A DNA stretch of 64,000 nucleotides. Origin: Opeltia flavorubescens (lineage: Eukaryota > Ascomycota > Lecanoromycetes > Teloschistales > Teloschistaceae). Below are positions 44,654 through 56,596 of this stretch, one piece after another (the stretch's first letter is position 1; every line of letters begins with the position of its first letter). The translations under genes were made by a program, and so were the position numbers. The notes beneath the pieces were generated by a model. That model worked only from the letters and a program-made list of their open reading frames with translations. It was not told where the DNA came from and searched no databases. Location: assembly GCA_000442125.1 (NCBI GenBank), contig KE546972.1:1386022-1450021 (forward strand). The letters run 5' to 3'.

Positions 44654-46202
44654 ATGCCATCAAACCAACCAGCTGCTGGCCATTTGGCCGTGCAGCCTCA
44701 GTATCTTTCTTCTCAACCATCACCTATGGCTAAGACGTCAGAACCCAACCGAAGCAGAAATTACGATCCCAAGAAAACACATATCACTGATCTCCCATTG
44801 ACGAAAGCCAACTGGTACCAACATGTAAATTGGCTGAACGTTTTCCTTATCGTCGGCATACCCATCTATGGTCTCGTACAAGCAATCTGGACCCCACTCT
44901 ACTGGCAGACTGCCGTGTGGAGCGTGATATACTATGTATGGTCTCTTTGCCCATTTCTGTACATTGCCATTCTAATGCTTCGACAGTTCGCCACTGGACT
45001 AGGAATCACAGCTGGTTACCACCGCCTGTGGGCCCACACTTCGTTCTCTGCTACCGTCCCTCTGAGAATTTTCCTTGCTGCCGTTGGTGGTGGAGCTGTT
45101 GAAGGTTCGGTCAGATGGTGGGCAAGAGACCATCGCGCCCATCATAGGTACACCGACACCGAAAAAGATCCTTACTCAGTTCGCAAGGGCCTTCTCTATT
45201 CACACGTAAGTCTACAGTCACCAAGCCCTTGTCTTTCAGATCTAATCTCGATGATAGTTTGGCTGGATGGTTATGAAGCAAAATCCAAAGCGTATAGGAC
45301 GTACCGACATTAGTGATTTGAATGAAGATCCCGTTGTTGTCTGGCAACATCGAAACTACCTCAAGGTTGTTCTGTTCATGGGCCTCATCTTTCCCATGCT
45401 CGTATCAGGTCTTGGCTGGAACGATTGGTTTGGCGGATTCATCTATGCGGGTATTCTACGCATCTTCTTCGTCCAGCAGGCCACTTTCTGCGTCAATTCC
45501 CTCGCTCATTGGCTTGGAGACCAACCTTTTGACGACCGCAACTCCCCCCGTGATCACGTCTTGACTGCACTTGTTACCCTCGGTGAAGGCTACCACAACT
45601 TCCACCACGAGTTCCCTTCAGATTACCGCAATGCCATCGAGTGGCATCAGTACGACCCCACCAAATGGTCGATATGGATGTGGAAGCAAATGGGCCTCGC
45701 GTACGATCTGAAGCAATTCAAACACAATGAGATAGAGAAGGGCCGTGTTCAGCAATTACAAAAGAAACTCGATCAAAAGCGTGCCCGGCTCGACTGGGGT
45801 GTCCCGCTTGACTCTCTCCCCGTCATGGAGTGGGACGAATACACAGAACAAGCCAAGAACGGTCGCGGTCTCATTGCTGTTGCAGGTGTCGTGCACGATG
45901 TTACCGAATTCATCAAAGACCACCCGGGAGGCAAAGCTATGATCAGCTCTGGGATTGGGAAAGACGCGACGGCCATGTTCAACGGTGGTGTCTACATGCA
46001 CTCCAACGCTGCCCACAACCTCCTTTCAACTATGAGAGTCGGTGTCATTCGCGGTGGATGCGAAGTCGAAATTTGGAAGAAGGCACAGAGGGAGAACAAA
46101 GACATTCAATATGTCAAAGACGAGCAGGGACAGAAGATCATCAGAGCAGGGAATCAGGTCACGAAGATTGCAGAGCCTAGTGCTTCTGCTGGTGCGGCGT
46201 GA
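44654..46202 (+). CDS. OLE1: Stearoyl-CoA (delta-9) desaturase with C-terminal cytochrome b5 domain
   Basis: Exons 44654-45205 and 45258-46202 give 498 residues. The ER enzyme puts the first double bond into palmitoyl- and stearoyl-CoA. The three histidine boxes that hold the di-iron centre are all present: HRLWAH (123-128), HRAHH (160-164) and HNFHH (297-301). Two pairs of membrane helices flank them. The C-terminal cytochrome b5 domain has the haem-binding HPGG (406-409) and begins near [12 protein letters not shown]. The 52-bp intron (45206-45257) joins LLYSH to [11 protein letters not shown]. In yeast OLE1 is controlled at transcription by unsaturated fatty acids and oxygen; no specific element was identified here. 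Confidence 0.97.
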
Positions 46203-46816
46203 GATTTCGAGAACTGTTTCCCATTGACGAAGACATGACGGGTGGTTTGCGGTACATAGATTTTTGCTCGATCGGTTTTGTCGGCCAGGGCTTTATCAAG
46301 TCTCTTTACGGGTCATCATGGATCATCTTTATGAAGGGGGCGAGGTTGCGGTTTCTTGCCTTTTCTCTTTTGTTCTTTGTACTAATCTATCGGTTCCTGC
46401 GCTTCAGCGGCATAGATTAGAAAATTAGAACTACATACCCTTTCTTTGATGATGATATTTCTGCTATTCAATACAGTCTCATCTTTCTCACTGGCTAAAC
46501 TCGTGACGAGCTCGTGACTCTACTTCCTATCCGAGGATTCTTCGGGGATTTCGATACTGCCATACACGATATTCCTACTTGACTCAATGCCTCTCTCTTT
46601 GATTACCTGCGCAGAATACGTCACTTATTGTACGATCATAACGTATAAAAAAAGCTTAAAGTAAATTCTGCAATTTCATCGATGGGAAATAGACATTGCA
46701 TTTGAGTAAGAATATACCAGCAGCTAGTTCAAGCCATCATTCCCAAATCCATCTCTTCCTGCTAAACCCACCTTCTCAAAGATCCCCAGTCAAGATAACC
46801 GCCTTCCACCCTCGAC
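46203..46816. other. Convergent intergenic spacer
   Basis: A 614-bp spacer between the desaturase (plus) and the MFS transporter (minus) genes. A plus-strand 73-codon frame (46199-46420) with a hydrophobic end is most likely 3' UTR. Confidence 0.5.
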
Positions 46817-48648
46817 TCACAGACTAGCCTTCCCCCGACTCTCAAACGGCAAAATACACGTCAACGCTCCCGCAGCCACAAAAAGCGCCCCACTAACATA
46901 CACGGGCGCCGCCGTCTCCAAATTCGCATAAATGGCAATAATCGGCGCCATGATGCCAAAAACCCGATTCGCACTCGCCGTCAACGCATTCCCCGTCCCC
47001 CTATCCTTCGTCGGGAATATCTCCGGCGTGTACGCGTAAAGAACGGCATACATGACATTACTGCAGAAATTATAGGCGCAGTTCCAGCCTAGGAGGCTAT
47101 TTGAGTCCTTGGCTGTGGTGCTGCAGAAGAGGAATACGCCTGTTAGGGTTGTGGAGAGGGCGAGGGCTCCCTTGCGACCTATGCGGGGGGTTTCGACAAG
47201 AACGCCGCCGATGAGGGCGCCGGGGACGCCGAGGACGGCGATTATTAGGGAGTTGCGGTAGGTGAGGTATGTGGAGCCGTCGCCGAAGGTGGCGCCTCGG
47301 GAGGCGAGGGTGTAGGGTATGAATGCGTTGTAGAGGGGAAAGGCGAGACCGATGAATGCCCATATCGTCATGATGAGGATGGTTGAGTATGCGAGTTTCC
47401 TCGTCCGGAAGAGTGCGCGGACATGTTCGCCATTAACTTTTTCAAGTTTACGCTTCAATGCGGCGGCGGCGTCGGTGCCTTGTTGCGGGCCGCTGATACC
47501 GCCTTCGTTGTGGATTTCTAGGTCGGCGAGGGTCAAGGGGGAGGTTTTTCCGTTCTTCTTGGCGACTTTGTGGATTGTGGCTACGGCGTCGGCGTCGCGG
47601 CCTTTGCCCATGAGGTATTTGGGCGATTCGTAGAGGGTGAAGACGACGAAGCGGAGGATGAAACATATCATCGCGAACCCGCCCATGGCGATCATGAAGT
47701 ACCGCCATCCGAAGTTTTTGGACTTGGTACATGGCGCTGTGTCCTCTGCGGAGCAAGTGTGGTAGCCGAGAAGCGGCCATGCAACGAGCGTGGCGAAGAG
47801 CTGTGCCAGAGCCCAGAAGATGGAAAGGACGGTAAGGAGGTACTGATGGCTTCCTGGCAGGAACTCAAGGAAGACTGCAGAATCGACGGGTAGGTTCCCT
47901 CCCACGCCGACAGACCAGAGCGCAGCGAAGACACCAATGGCAGCGAAATTTGGAGACCCGGCAGCGATGAGACCGAACACGGCGGTAACACCAATGGTCA
48001 TGTTGAAGGCCAGTCGTCGGCCAAAGATATCGCAGCCAAAGCCCCAGAATATTGCGCCTACCAGCAGTCCGATGTTTTGGGCTAGGGATAGGAGAGGAGC
48101 CTTCGATTGATGGAATTCTAGAGCGACGGGTTTGAGAATCAGGGAGGTTGAGATGGGCCAGAGATTGTCCATGGACCATCCGAAGCCGACGAGGACGAAC
48201 TATGACAGAGAGTCATTAGCGGGTACTGCGTGGTATTGGTATGATTATGGATAGTGGTGAGGTTGGCCGTGAAACGAGTGTGTCACTCCTTCAAGTCGCA
48301 ATGCCGATTCCGTAGACATAGACGACGAAACCTGTGGTCATGGAGCATCCAATGAACGATGTCCGCAAACCATCAACTCCAGAATCGACCCATCGTAGTG
48401 GCGCAAAGCCAACCAAGCTCCTGAAGACTTTGACTGAGAGAATATATACTCACAAGCTCCCATTGATATCTCCCCATACCAATCTGCTGGACCGCATTGT
48501 TAAGGACATGAGCCTTTGCCTGATAAACCGGGTCGATGGAACTGGAGTCCAAAACAGGCTTCGTTTTATCCTCCAAGCTTCCAGTCTCGACGACATCGAT
48601 TCCATCCTTTCTATCAGTCATCTTTTCGTCGAACGAGGGGTCTGCCAT
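46817..48648 (-). CDS. MFS transporter, sugar/organic-anion SV2-like type
   Basis: Exons 48648-48454 and 48199-46817 give 525 residues with about twelve membrane helices. The N-terminal tail is polar, leading to IGMGRYQWELFVLVGFGWSM, then DNLWPISTSL, the opening of a fungal MFS group related to SV2-like and sugar porters. The loop 2-3 motif GCDIFGRRLAF and the late motif YAYTPEIFPTKDRGTG (PESPR/PETK-like area) identify the superfamily. The substrate is not predictable. The intron is 254 bp, the longest seen in the window. An ATG at 48672 would add eight residues. The protein lacks any fused domain. Confidence 0.88.
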
Positions 48649-49387
48649 GGACGCGGATATTGCAGCATACACTCAAGAGACCCTGTAGTTCAATCGCCTC
48701 GACAGCCTCGGTGCGCATCGACCTGTGTGTCAGAGTCAGCGATGCGAGAGGTCAAAGGCTTGAGGAAGGGGGAAGAGAGTACATGAGGCTCGCCGACATG
48801 GGAGATATGGCGCCATCAGTCTTGGAGATGGGATTGTTGATGGTGCTATTCCAGCAATGGGCGTAGTTCCACCATGTTTCTGCACGGAAGGTGTCACTGA
48901 GAGTGGTGCTAATGCAGCGAAATGTCGAAGCGTTCATTAGCCTGATATGATTGGCTGGGAAATAGCCTTTGACGTCTTACCAAGAGGTCTAATCCTATCT
49001 CGTGAGCTAGAGCCCGCTTCTAATCACCATAGTTCGCGAATCTCCCATTCTCCGACGGAGACCGTTAAATGCAATTCAATCCGAGATGCTCTGCTTAGGA
49101 TATTACGAGCAAAAATCGAAGAGGAAATGGCTAAGGTATGATTTCTAGACTTGCAGACAGTGCACACAGGGAAGGGACGCTCCTGGATAGAGCCTGGGCC
49201 AAATGAACTCGACTTCCTCATCCAGGTGTTTTAGTCTTGCATAACTCGGAGTTACCTGCCTGAATTAGCATTGAGCCCTTCTCACGCTACCGTATAAAGA
49301 AGACTACGACTCCAAATAGCTATATGTCGAGCTTGTATTATTTTTGACTTTGCCAAACCTTTCCTGTCGATATCGGTCTGTAATGAG
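48649..49387. other. Intergenic region upstream of the MFS transporter
   Basis: A 739-bp spacer between two minus-strand genes. Short frames on both strands show no domain. It should hold the MFS promoter and the 3' UTR of the GHKL gene. Confidence 0.5.
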
Positions 49388-52300
49388 TTATTCAGTGTCA
49401 TTGCAAGTTGTCTTGTTCATTAGATCACTCAAGAACTCGTTGAATACCGAGATACCATCTGAATCGTCACCTTTGTCTTCACCGCTGCTTGTCTCTTCTT
49501 CGTCTTCTGTCTCCTCATCTTCACTACCTGTTAGCCTTCCAGATACAATGAAATCGGCGGGAGTCTGAACGGTCTGTTTTGGGGGCGCAACTTGCGTACC
49601 TGGTAGTCGGGCAACACCCATCTCGTCCAATAGACTCAAAGCCTGTAGAGGATCCAATCCTAAGACTAGGGCAATCAACCCTTTGGCTTCGACAGGGAGA
49701 CCGAGTTCCGTCACGAGAAGCTCAGGAATAGAATGTGAAATCGCTTTTCTGTGCGGAGATTTGACTCTTGCCACCTGGATCGTAAATCTTTTGACATCTT
49801 GACTTATCATTGCATCGCCAAATGTTTTCACAATAGCAACTGCATCTTTACTTGGAGCTGAGAGGTTGCGAGCATCCCAGGCGCTGCTCCTTCTGGCAGT
49901 GGTTCTTTCCAACCAGAGCACATATTCCAGTCTGTCCACTTCATATACTCTGATGCTTTTGAGTTTTTGATGAAGGTGACCGTCAACTTCTACATCGTAA
50001 GGAGGTGAGTAGTGACGAATGCATCTACCGTCTGTAAGTCAGAACAAGTGTGAAAATGCGTACTTCTTACCTGAGTATCCTTCTGTGCTTTGAGCGATAA
50101 TCGTCGGTAGTGGCTCGATGTAGCGACTTCATTCCCTTATGCGAGAGGCTTTTTCGAACCTCCGTAGACAAATATCGGGCGCACGGGAAACTCTCGATCA
50201 AATGGTGAATCTTCCTTATTTCGCTAGTACTAAAATCCAGGAGTCGGACCTTGTCCTTAAAGAGCTCGTTCAGGTCCGGTCGATCTGGAATGAATAAGAG
50301 ATTTCCGGATGTGAAATCTTGACCGCTGACCAATTCTGACGTCTTATCGTTAGATGCCATAACAGGATAGATTCTCAACTTCTTCAATTTTTCATGCGTC
50401 AATGAAGCGTTGAAGGGACTCTGAATACCATCGTCCTTCGAACGTTGCAGCAGCGTTGAAATTTGAATTACGATTGGCTTGACGTGTTCCCGGATGATGT
50501 TGGGATCCTTCGTCTGAGCAAGCTCTTCCAAATCGATAGTGACATGCTCTATTGTTGCTACCGCGTCAACCTCGAGGATACTGCGGAAAAATCCTTCGCA
50601 GTTGCTATACTGTCCACAGAGTCCAGAGTTAAATTGCAAACAGCTCATCTCTGACCAGAAACATCTATCCGCCGTAAGCCACCGTACTTGAGGACTGCCT
50701 ACGTTCTTAATTGTAGCGGCAATGAGTTTTTCGGTTTTAAATGTCTTCCTAAAATACAGATCAACACTTTAGCAACAAGTAAATAATCACGGGAGCCCAC
50801 ACTGACCGAGTCTGGTTGGCGTCGGGGCAACCCTGTAGTAAGCTGTAGATGTTTTGGAGCAATTTCGTGTTTATTTTAGACGAGGTTCGCCGATGATGGC
50901 GGAGTAATTCAATGTAAAAATAAGCGTTGGCTTCAATGATCAGCCCAAAGTATTCGAGTCTTCGAAAATCATCTGCAACTCTTGCTGAACAATCCATGTC
51001 AAGGAATTTCTCACATGATGGCATCACATTGAGGCTTTGAGCTGTTGAACGAAGGGTTCTTGTAGGGAGGATGCGTCGATTTAGTCGCTTCTTAACGACT
51101 TCAGAAATGATATGTAGATGTGGCTCGTAAGACTCCCAATGCATTACCAGGACTTCACACAAACAAGAATCTCCGGCATGTTGTACGAAGTATTCAAAGT
51201 CTGTTGTGAGCTCCTGAGGCAACATACTCATGGCATCAACGCGAGGGCTTACAGCAAGTTGTTGCTCAAAGAGCCAGTCAACCCACTTACTCATGTCGAT
51301 ATTTGGTTCTTCCTGAAGATAACTTGGGTGTAAGAGCTGGAGATTGGGCATGGACGGAAGAATTTTGGAAATTTGGCATAGGCTTTCTCGAGGATCATCG
51401 AAATATACCTCGGAGCCATATGCCCATTTAATCTTCGAATCCCCGAAGAAATTGGCTTTGACTTCATGACCCAATTGGAATTTGATGTTTGGCTTGGAAA
51501 ATTCATGTCGATGCCGGAAGAGGTACCTTGTTTGTGATACAGCATGGTCAATTGAGAGACTCGGGAAGGATTTTCCCAAGACTTCCTGGATAGCTTCGCA
51601 AACCGCCACTTCATCAACTGGCTTCACACCGAATCTTTTGAAGAGCTCATCGCGATACCTTCTCTTCGACGTATCGGTTTTGACATATCGCATATTAATA
51701 CCACTAGGTATACGATCTCCTCCAAGGTCTTGGTTAGAATAGACCGGTTCTTTTTCGAGCTCCCTTGGCGTTATCCACAGATTCTGACAGCCCTCAACTG
51801 GGATTAAGGGTACATCTGAAAGAAGGTCTTTGTTGATGTAGAGTAAGATCTTTGCCAAGTCTTCATGCCAAGTGATATGCGGCCATCCATCGAGTCCTAG
51901 TATTTGCAAAGCGGTAACAAATGTTGCTATGTCAAGCCTAGCTACACCGAGCCTTTCCAAGACTTCAAGATCGCTATCGTCGTAACGAGTTGAAATGACG
52001 TGACGTCCGTCGAATTTTAGAGTGACAGGCAGATTCCGACGAAGACGAAATTCTCGCGGTACGTAGATGAGTTCTGAAGGTTTCATCAAGGGACCTTCTT
52101 GAGAGAAGAGAATGTGCTCGTCCTTTAGATAGTCCTCTATTTTCAACGATGAGAAGAAACCAAGTAGGGACGAGGGTTTGGGTAGGAATCTGATCCACAT
52201 CGAGGAACCGTCTTTGGAATCATTGAATTGATGCACAGCTGATAAGAAAGCAGAGGGTATTACTTCCCTAAGAGACTGGTTCCATTCAGTGTTCTGTACA

Positions 52301-53380
52301 GCCTCTTTATTAGGTGTGAGATGAAAATCTGATTGGACGATGAACTAGAGCGGCATTTAGCACTAGGATAATCAGGAAGGGGGATTACCAGACCTCGAAA
52401 CCGTATTCAGCTACGGGGAGTACATTGTGAACCTTTTGGGGCCATAACTTCCAATCTGCTGATAGCGGAAACGCAAGGGTTATTTCCGAACCAGTGCTGC
52501 AGCATATGTGCTTCACTATCATGTACTTAACGTCTACAATATTCGGCGGCTCCCAGTTGTCCGACCCAGTTTGGTCCGGTTCCATGTCCCAAAACCATGA
52601 TTTCGTGGTAATAGTAGTTGTCGATTCTCCTCTGCCTTGACAAGATATAAGTGTCCGAACGCCTGGGGTGTAAACGTGTATCTTCTCGATGTTTCGAAGG
52701 AACAACAGGAACGTGTAATCCATTCGTTCAAGTCTGTCTTGTAGTGGCCAAGGATTTATGCGATCCGGGAGACTTAGACGGACAAGCGTTTCATCCTGAT
52801 TCTTCAACCACTTAGGAAAAGGACGCCACTTAGGTTTCACCATACCAAAGGGGCCGTCGTTCTTATCAAATTCGAATTGATATCCATTCGAGCCGATATG
52901 AACCTTATCACAGACATTGAAGACAGACTTGAAGCCAATGCCCTCCTTCTTTCTGATTCCGTCTGTCTCTGGTTTTCCACTTCGGCCGATGTTACACAGG
53001 GCTTCAACGTCCTCAACTGAAAAACCAGTTTCATTATAGCTCACGTCTATCAATTTGCCTACCGCTTGGATAGTAATTGAAGGGGTCTTTGAAGTGCTCA
53101 AAGAAGCGTAGGAAGCCTCGTCTGCGTTTTGTATCAGTTCTAAAGCAAAACGGTCCGCTTGGCTATAACTCTCTACACCTAGCCTAATCTCCATCAGCTT
53201 GTGTAATAGTGTGTTTTGAGATTGCATTTGGCAGACATACACCTCAAGCATTCTCTGATAGCCGTTGGCTAAATATTCGGATGCTGTGCCAAAATCGGCA
53301 GAAATTGAATATATTATACTCTTCTTAACCTGGAAGATATTCTGGGGCTCGTCTCCTGCCGCTTTCCCACAGCTAGCCAT
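49388..53380 (-). CDS. Large sacsin/NO VEIN-like GHKL ATPase protein
   Basis: Exons 53380-52394, 52344-50807, 50748-50071 and 50024-49388 give 1279 residues; introns are 49, 58 and 46 bp and restore open phase throughout. The N-terminal 250 residues form an Hsp90-like ATP-binding (GHKL) domain: N-box ELIQNADEA (81-89), a DxGxG-like YNETGF (115-120) and the lid motif GIGFKSVF (147-154). This type occurs in sacsin, plant NO VEIN and many uncharacterised fungal proteins. The rest (residues 330-1279) has no motif I can name and ends with a very acidic tail (EDEETEDEEETSSGED). The C-terminal DUF3883/NOV domain of NO VEIN is not seen. The first donor is GTCTGG rather than the consensus, chosen because it alone restores GFE-FIVQSDF. 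Function unknown: a chaperone-like or defence-related ATPase is possible. Confidence 0.8.
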
Positions 53381-54601
53381 TACTACAAGAGCCTAACGGT
53401 TTCTGAAAAGGAATAATTTGCTTGGGTTCAAGATGGAAGTCAGAGGCAGGAGGCAAGGTGGACTTACAAGCACATTTGAAATACTTGCTTCAGACCAATG
53501 TGTCGTTCAATACATGAGACGCTGGAGCACGACTGGGGAATCGGACTGCAACTTCCGGCGTAGTATGCATACGCCGCACACTATATGTGTGGGTGTAAAC
53601 TCTTGCCATAGGCTCTGGCAGCCACGCAGAACCCATGAATCCTACGGCTGGGAAAATGTGTGCTGCTATAGGCTGCGAAGCGACGGTAAACATGGAATCT
53701 CTCAGTCGAAGCTCTCCCAGGGGATATGCTTCCACATCCGTACCTACCCATCATTGAGGCCTTAAAAGCAAAAAGCACTCTGGAAAGATCCATTCACCAG
53801 AAAAGCTCTGAACCTAAGTATTGTAATAATCTTATTTTTTTCACTTTCTTCTCATGTAAAGCACGCTCGCGGAATACAGAGCTGCTCAACTGCTCGAGCG
53901 GCAGTCGCTAACCCATTGTCGAGGTCGGAGAAGGTACCGAAATAGCCAGCCATGCAGGATGCCGTTTAAAGAGGGGTAAAGGCATGAACTTAACTCTGGA
54001 GCCGTCGGCAACAAGATGACAGAGTGATGGTCCCGTTTCGGCTTATGTCTGAAATGCAAGATGATGGCACAAGCGGTCTAATTTGGCTCATGATTGGGCA
54101 ATGAAGCATTGGCAAGCCTCAGCGCTAAGTGAAACAGCTTGGCTTTCATATGCTTGAGTGTAGGTTCATCCTTGCTGGGGCCCCTCGTCAAGAAGCAGTG
54201 GAGTGAGACTTGAAGCATTACATGCCCATTAATATTTCGAGCAGTTTAACAATGTCGTATATCGGGGATTCAAACTCCATGAAAAACTTGAGATAAGGCC
54301 TTGAAACCTAGTTCTCGAGCAAGTAGAGGTTGTTCAGCTCGTGTGCTGAGAGCATTGAAGCGAAAAGGACCAATGATATGCTCATAAGTTGGCGCTCGGC
54401 AAGGCCGACCGCGCTTGCCGGAAGCGGGGACAGTGGCGTACCTGAGCACAGATTTGCCAATGACGCAAACATCAAGTCTATCGCGATCATGGAATTGGAC
54501 AAATTGATCCTGGCTGTTTTCCTATTCTGCAACCATCCCATCTAATAAAGCTTGACCTAATTTCTATCGAGAAGGTACATCAATTGTCACTAAAATCCAA
54601 A
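53381..54601. other. Divergent intergenic region GHKL ATPase / RpiB-like
   Basis: 1.2 kb between divergent start codons. Frames up to 115 codons overlap on both strands and show nothing recognisable. Promoters of both genes are expected here. Confidence 0.5.
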
Positions 54602-55177
54602 ATGGCACCAGAAACCCTCCGCATCGCCATTGGCTGCGACGAAGCCGGCCACACTTACAAAGAAGCCCTCAAAGCAGACCTCGAATCCTCATCGCTTGTC
54701 TCATCTGTCATTGATGTCGGTGTTCCAGATTCATCTGATAAGACGGCCTATCCCCACCTTGCTGTCGCCGCCTGCCAAAAAGTCATCGATGGCGAAGCAG
54801 ACCGTGCTCTTCTCATCTGCGGGACTGGCCTTGGGGTCGCAATATCTGCGAACAAAGTACCTGGTATCAGAGCAGTGACTGCGCATGATAGCTTCAGCGT
54901 CGAGCGAGCGATAATGAGCAATGACGCGCAGGTTTTGTGTATGGGACAGAGAGTCGTGGGTCTTGAACTGGCGAGGAGGCTAGCGAAGGAGTGGTTGGAG
55001 TATAGGTTCGATCCGAACAGTGGAAGTGCGGAGAAAGTAAAGGCGATCAACCAGTATGAGAAGGATCTCTATGCGAAAGAGCATGGTGGTGGTGGCGGTG
55101 GAGCTGCTCCAGTTGTCGACATTGTGGATGCTGTGTCCAAGGAGAGCGAGAAGCTTCGCAACGACGCGAAAGCATGA
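54602..55177 (+). CDS. RpiB/LacAB-family sugar-phosphate isomerase
   Basis: A single-exon gene of 191 residues from the ATG at 54602 ([17 protein letters not shown]); the open frame starts 18 nt earlier without ATG. RpiB-type isomerases interconvert aldose and ketose phosphates. Family blocks visible are [42 protein letters not shown] and [20 protein letters not shown]. The usual active-site Cys (in ICGTG) is present. A C-terminal extension carries a Gly run and a helical tail. Fungi do not need RpiB for the pentose phosphate pathway (they use RpiA), and a triosephosphate-isomerase homologue follows 217 bp downstream on the same strand. In erythritol users such as Yarrowia (EYI2) and Brucella (EryI) this pair converts erythrulose phosphates, so a D-erythrulose-4-phosphate isomerase role is likely but unproven. 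Confidence 0.9.
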   Translation: MAPETLRIAIGCDEAGHTYKEALKADLESSSLVSSVIDVGVPDSSDKTAYPHLAVAACQKVIDGEADRALLICGTGLGVAISANKVPGIRAVTAHDSFSVERAIMSNDAQVLCMGQRVVGLELARRLAKEWLEYRFDPNSGSAEKVKAINQYEKDLYAKEHGGGGGGAAPVVDIVDAVSKESEKLRNDAKA

Positions 55178-55394
55178 AAATAGCACAATACTATACATAA
55201 AAGCTACACTTAATCATAATCAGCAACGACTCTGGTCGAAATTCCCTGATTCGGTTTTTCTCATTTTGAATGGTGACCTAGCGGAAGAGGGCAAGGAGGG
55301 GCAGATGAGGTTATCGGATTCTCCACTCGAACTCATCATCCTTCCTGAACTTCATTGCAGTACAGTTGTAGGAATCGCTCTCAATATCGACAGT

Positions 55395-56183
55395 ATGTCT
55401 TCTCCACCTCCTCCGCTCCCACCAACCCTCATTGGCATCTCCACAAAGATGTACTTTGACCTACCATCCACAGAAACCTACGTCTCCTCACTCCCCTCTC
55501 CACCTCTAAACACAGCTCTCTTCATCATCCCTTCCTTCCCCGCCCTCCCGACCGCCAACACCCAGATAAAAAAATTCCGCGCCTCCAATCCCTCAGCTAC
55601 AATCCTCCTCGGTGCTCAAAACTGCCACTCCTCAGACTCCGGCGCCTTCACTGGCGAGGTCTCCCCTCTCATGCTGAAGCAAATAGGCTGCGACATCGTC
55701 GAGCTAGGGCACGCAGAAAGAAGAGCTCTGCCATTCAATGAGACAGATGAGATGATAGCATTGAAAGCGCAAGCCGCGGTGCGGAATCAGCTTATACCTC
55801 TTATTTGCATTGGGGAGCGGAATCGCAGTGCCATAGCCTCAGAGGGTGTGGGCATAGCGGTTCGGGAATGCTCGACGCAGGTCAATACCATTCTGGACGC
55901 TGTCGATGGGGATAGGGATATCATCTTTGCTTATGAGCCTGTGTGGGCAATTGGAGCTGCGGAGCCCGCGGGGAAGGATCACGTTCTTGCTGTTGTGGGG
56001 CAATTGCGGAAATTAGTGGAGGCTAAGGGGAGGAGAGGTGCCGTGAGGTTCTTGTATGGAGGAAGTGCGGGACCGGGGGTTTGGCAGGGACTGAAGGGTG
56101 GAGTGGATGGATTGTTTCTGGGGAGGTTTGCACATGACGTGGGGAATGTGGAGAGGGTATTTAAAGAAGTTAAGGAGGAGTGA
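55395..56183 (+). CDS. Triosephosphate-isomerase-like protein (possible erythrulose-1-phosphate isomerase)
   Basis: A single-exon gene of 262 residues starting MSSPPPPLPPTLIG at 55395; the open frame extends upstream but the extension is not TIM-like. The TIM catalytic set is intact: Lys18 in ISTKMYF, His106 in ELGHAERR and Glu181 in AYEPVWAIG, plus the phosphate-loop LYGGSAGPG. It differs from glycolytic TIM at the opening (ISTKMYF instead of the usual GGNWKMNG-type start) and overall, so it is unlikely to be the housekeeping enzyme. Paired with the RpiB homologue just upstream, it resembles EYI1 of Yarrowia or EryH of Brucella, which turn L-erythrulose-1-phosphate into D-erythrulose-4-phosphate. 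No erythrulose kinase or erythritol dehydrogenase gene lies within the window. Confidence 0.87.
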   Translation: MSSPPPPLPPTLIGISTKMYFDLPSTETYVSSLPSPPLNTALFIIPSFPALPTANTQIKKFRASNPSATILLGAQNCHSSDSGAFTGEVSPLMLKQIGCDIVELGHAERRALPFNETDEMIALKAQAAVRNQLIPLICIGERNRSAIASEGVGIAVRECSTQVNTILDAVDGDRDIIFAYEPVWAIGAAEPAGKDHVLAVVGQLRKLVEAKGRRGAVRFLYGGSAGPGVWQGLKGGVDGLFLGRFAHDVGNVERVFKEVKEE

Positions 56184-56211
56184 ATGGTGTCAGGGATGGG
56201 TCTCGCTAACA

Positions 56212-56596
56212 ATGGCGAGCCTCGAAGATCTTCAAGGCGCTACAGGAGATTTGGAGAGGCTCTCAGACACTTGTCTTGAACGTATCTCATGTACCTCATG
56301 CCAATGGCAGCAAGGAGTGCGGAGTGAAGTCCAATGGATGATGTCGAGGTCTCGAGATAAGGTATGTTCTCCTGCTTCGACTACCAATTTTTGAGCCAGA
56401 GCACTCACTTTCATGACTCTCTCATCCTAACTCTTACTGTCGTCAGCTTACCAGCATAGTGACGGCGATACAGCAATACCAAAGGTCCGCTCCTGCAGCT
56501 TATGTGCATCTCACACTCTGCGGGAGTTTTCAAATCAACCTTCTGATGAACAAAGGTATCTGGATGAGTTGTCTCTCAAAGGTTGTTGGAAATTGA
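56212..56596 (+). CDS. Possible small two-exon gene, unknown product
   Basis: An ATG frame 56212-56361 (50 codons) ends at a GTATGT donor; an intron to 56446 with a good CCTAACTC branch and GTCAG acceptor leads to 56447-56596 (49 codons plus stop). The product would be 99 residues, beginning MASLEDLQGATGDLERL, with CTSCQW in the middle and QQYQRSAPAAYVHLTLCG in the second exon. I recognise no family. The start is only 28 bp after the TIM-like stop, so this could be the 3' UTR of that gene or a decayed longer gene. Support rests on splice-signal quality alone. Confidence 0.3.

Noticed and set aside
48200-48453. Possible cassette exon inside the MFS intron (around 48,280-48,335)
   Set aside because: A CACAG acceptor and GTGACA donor allow a 14-codon in-phase insert, but the donor is weak and the family has no insertion there.
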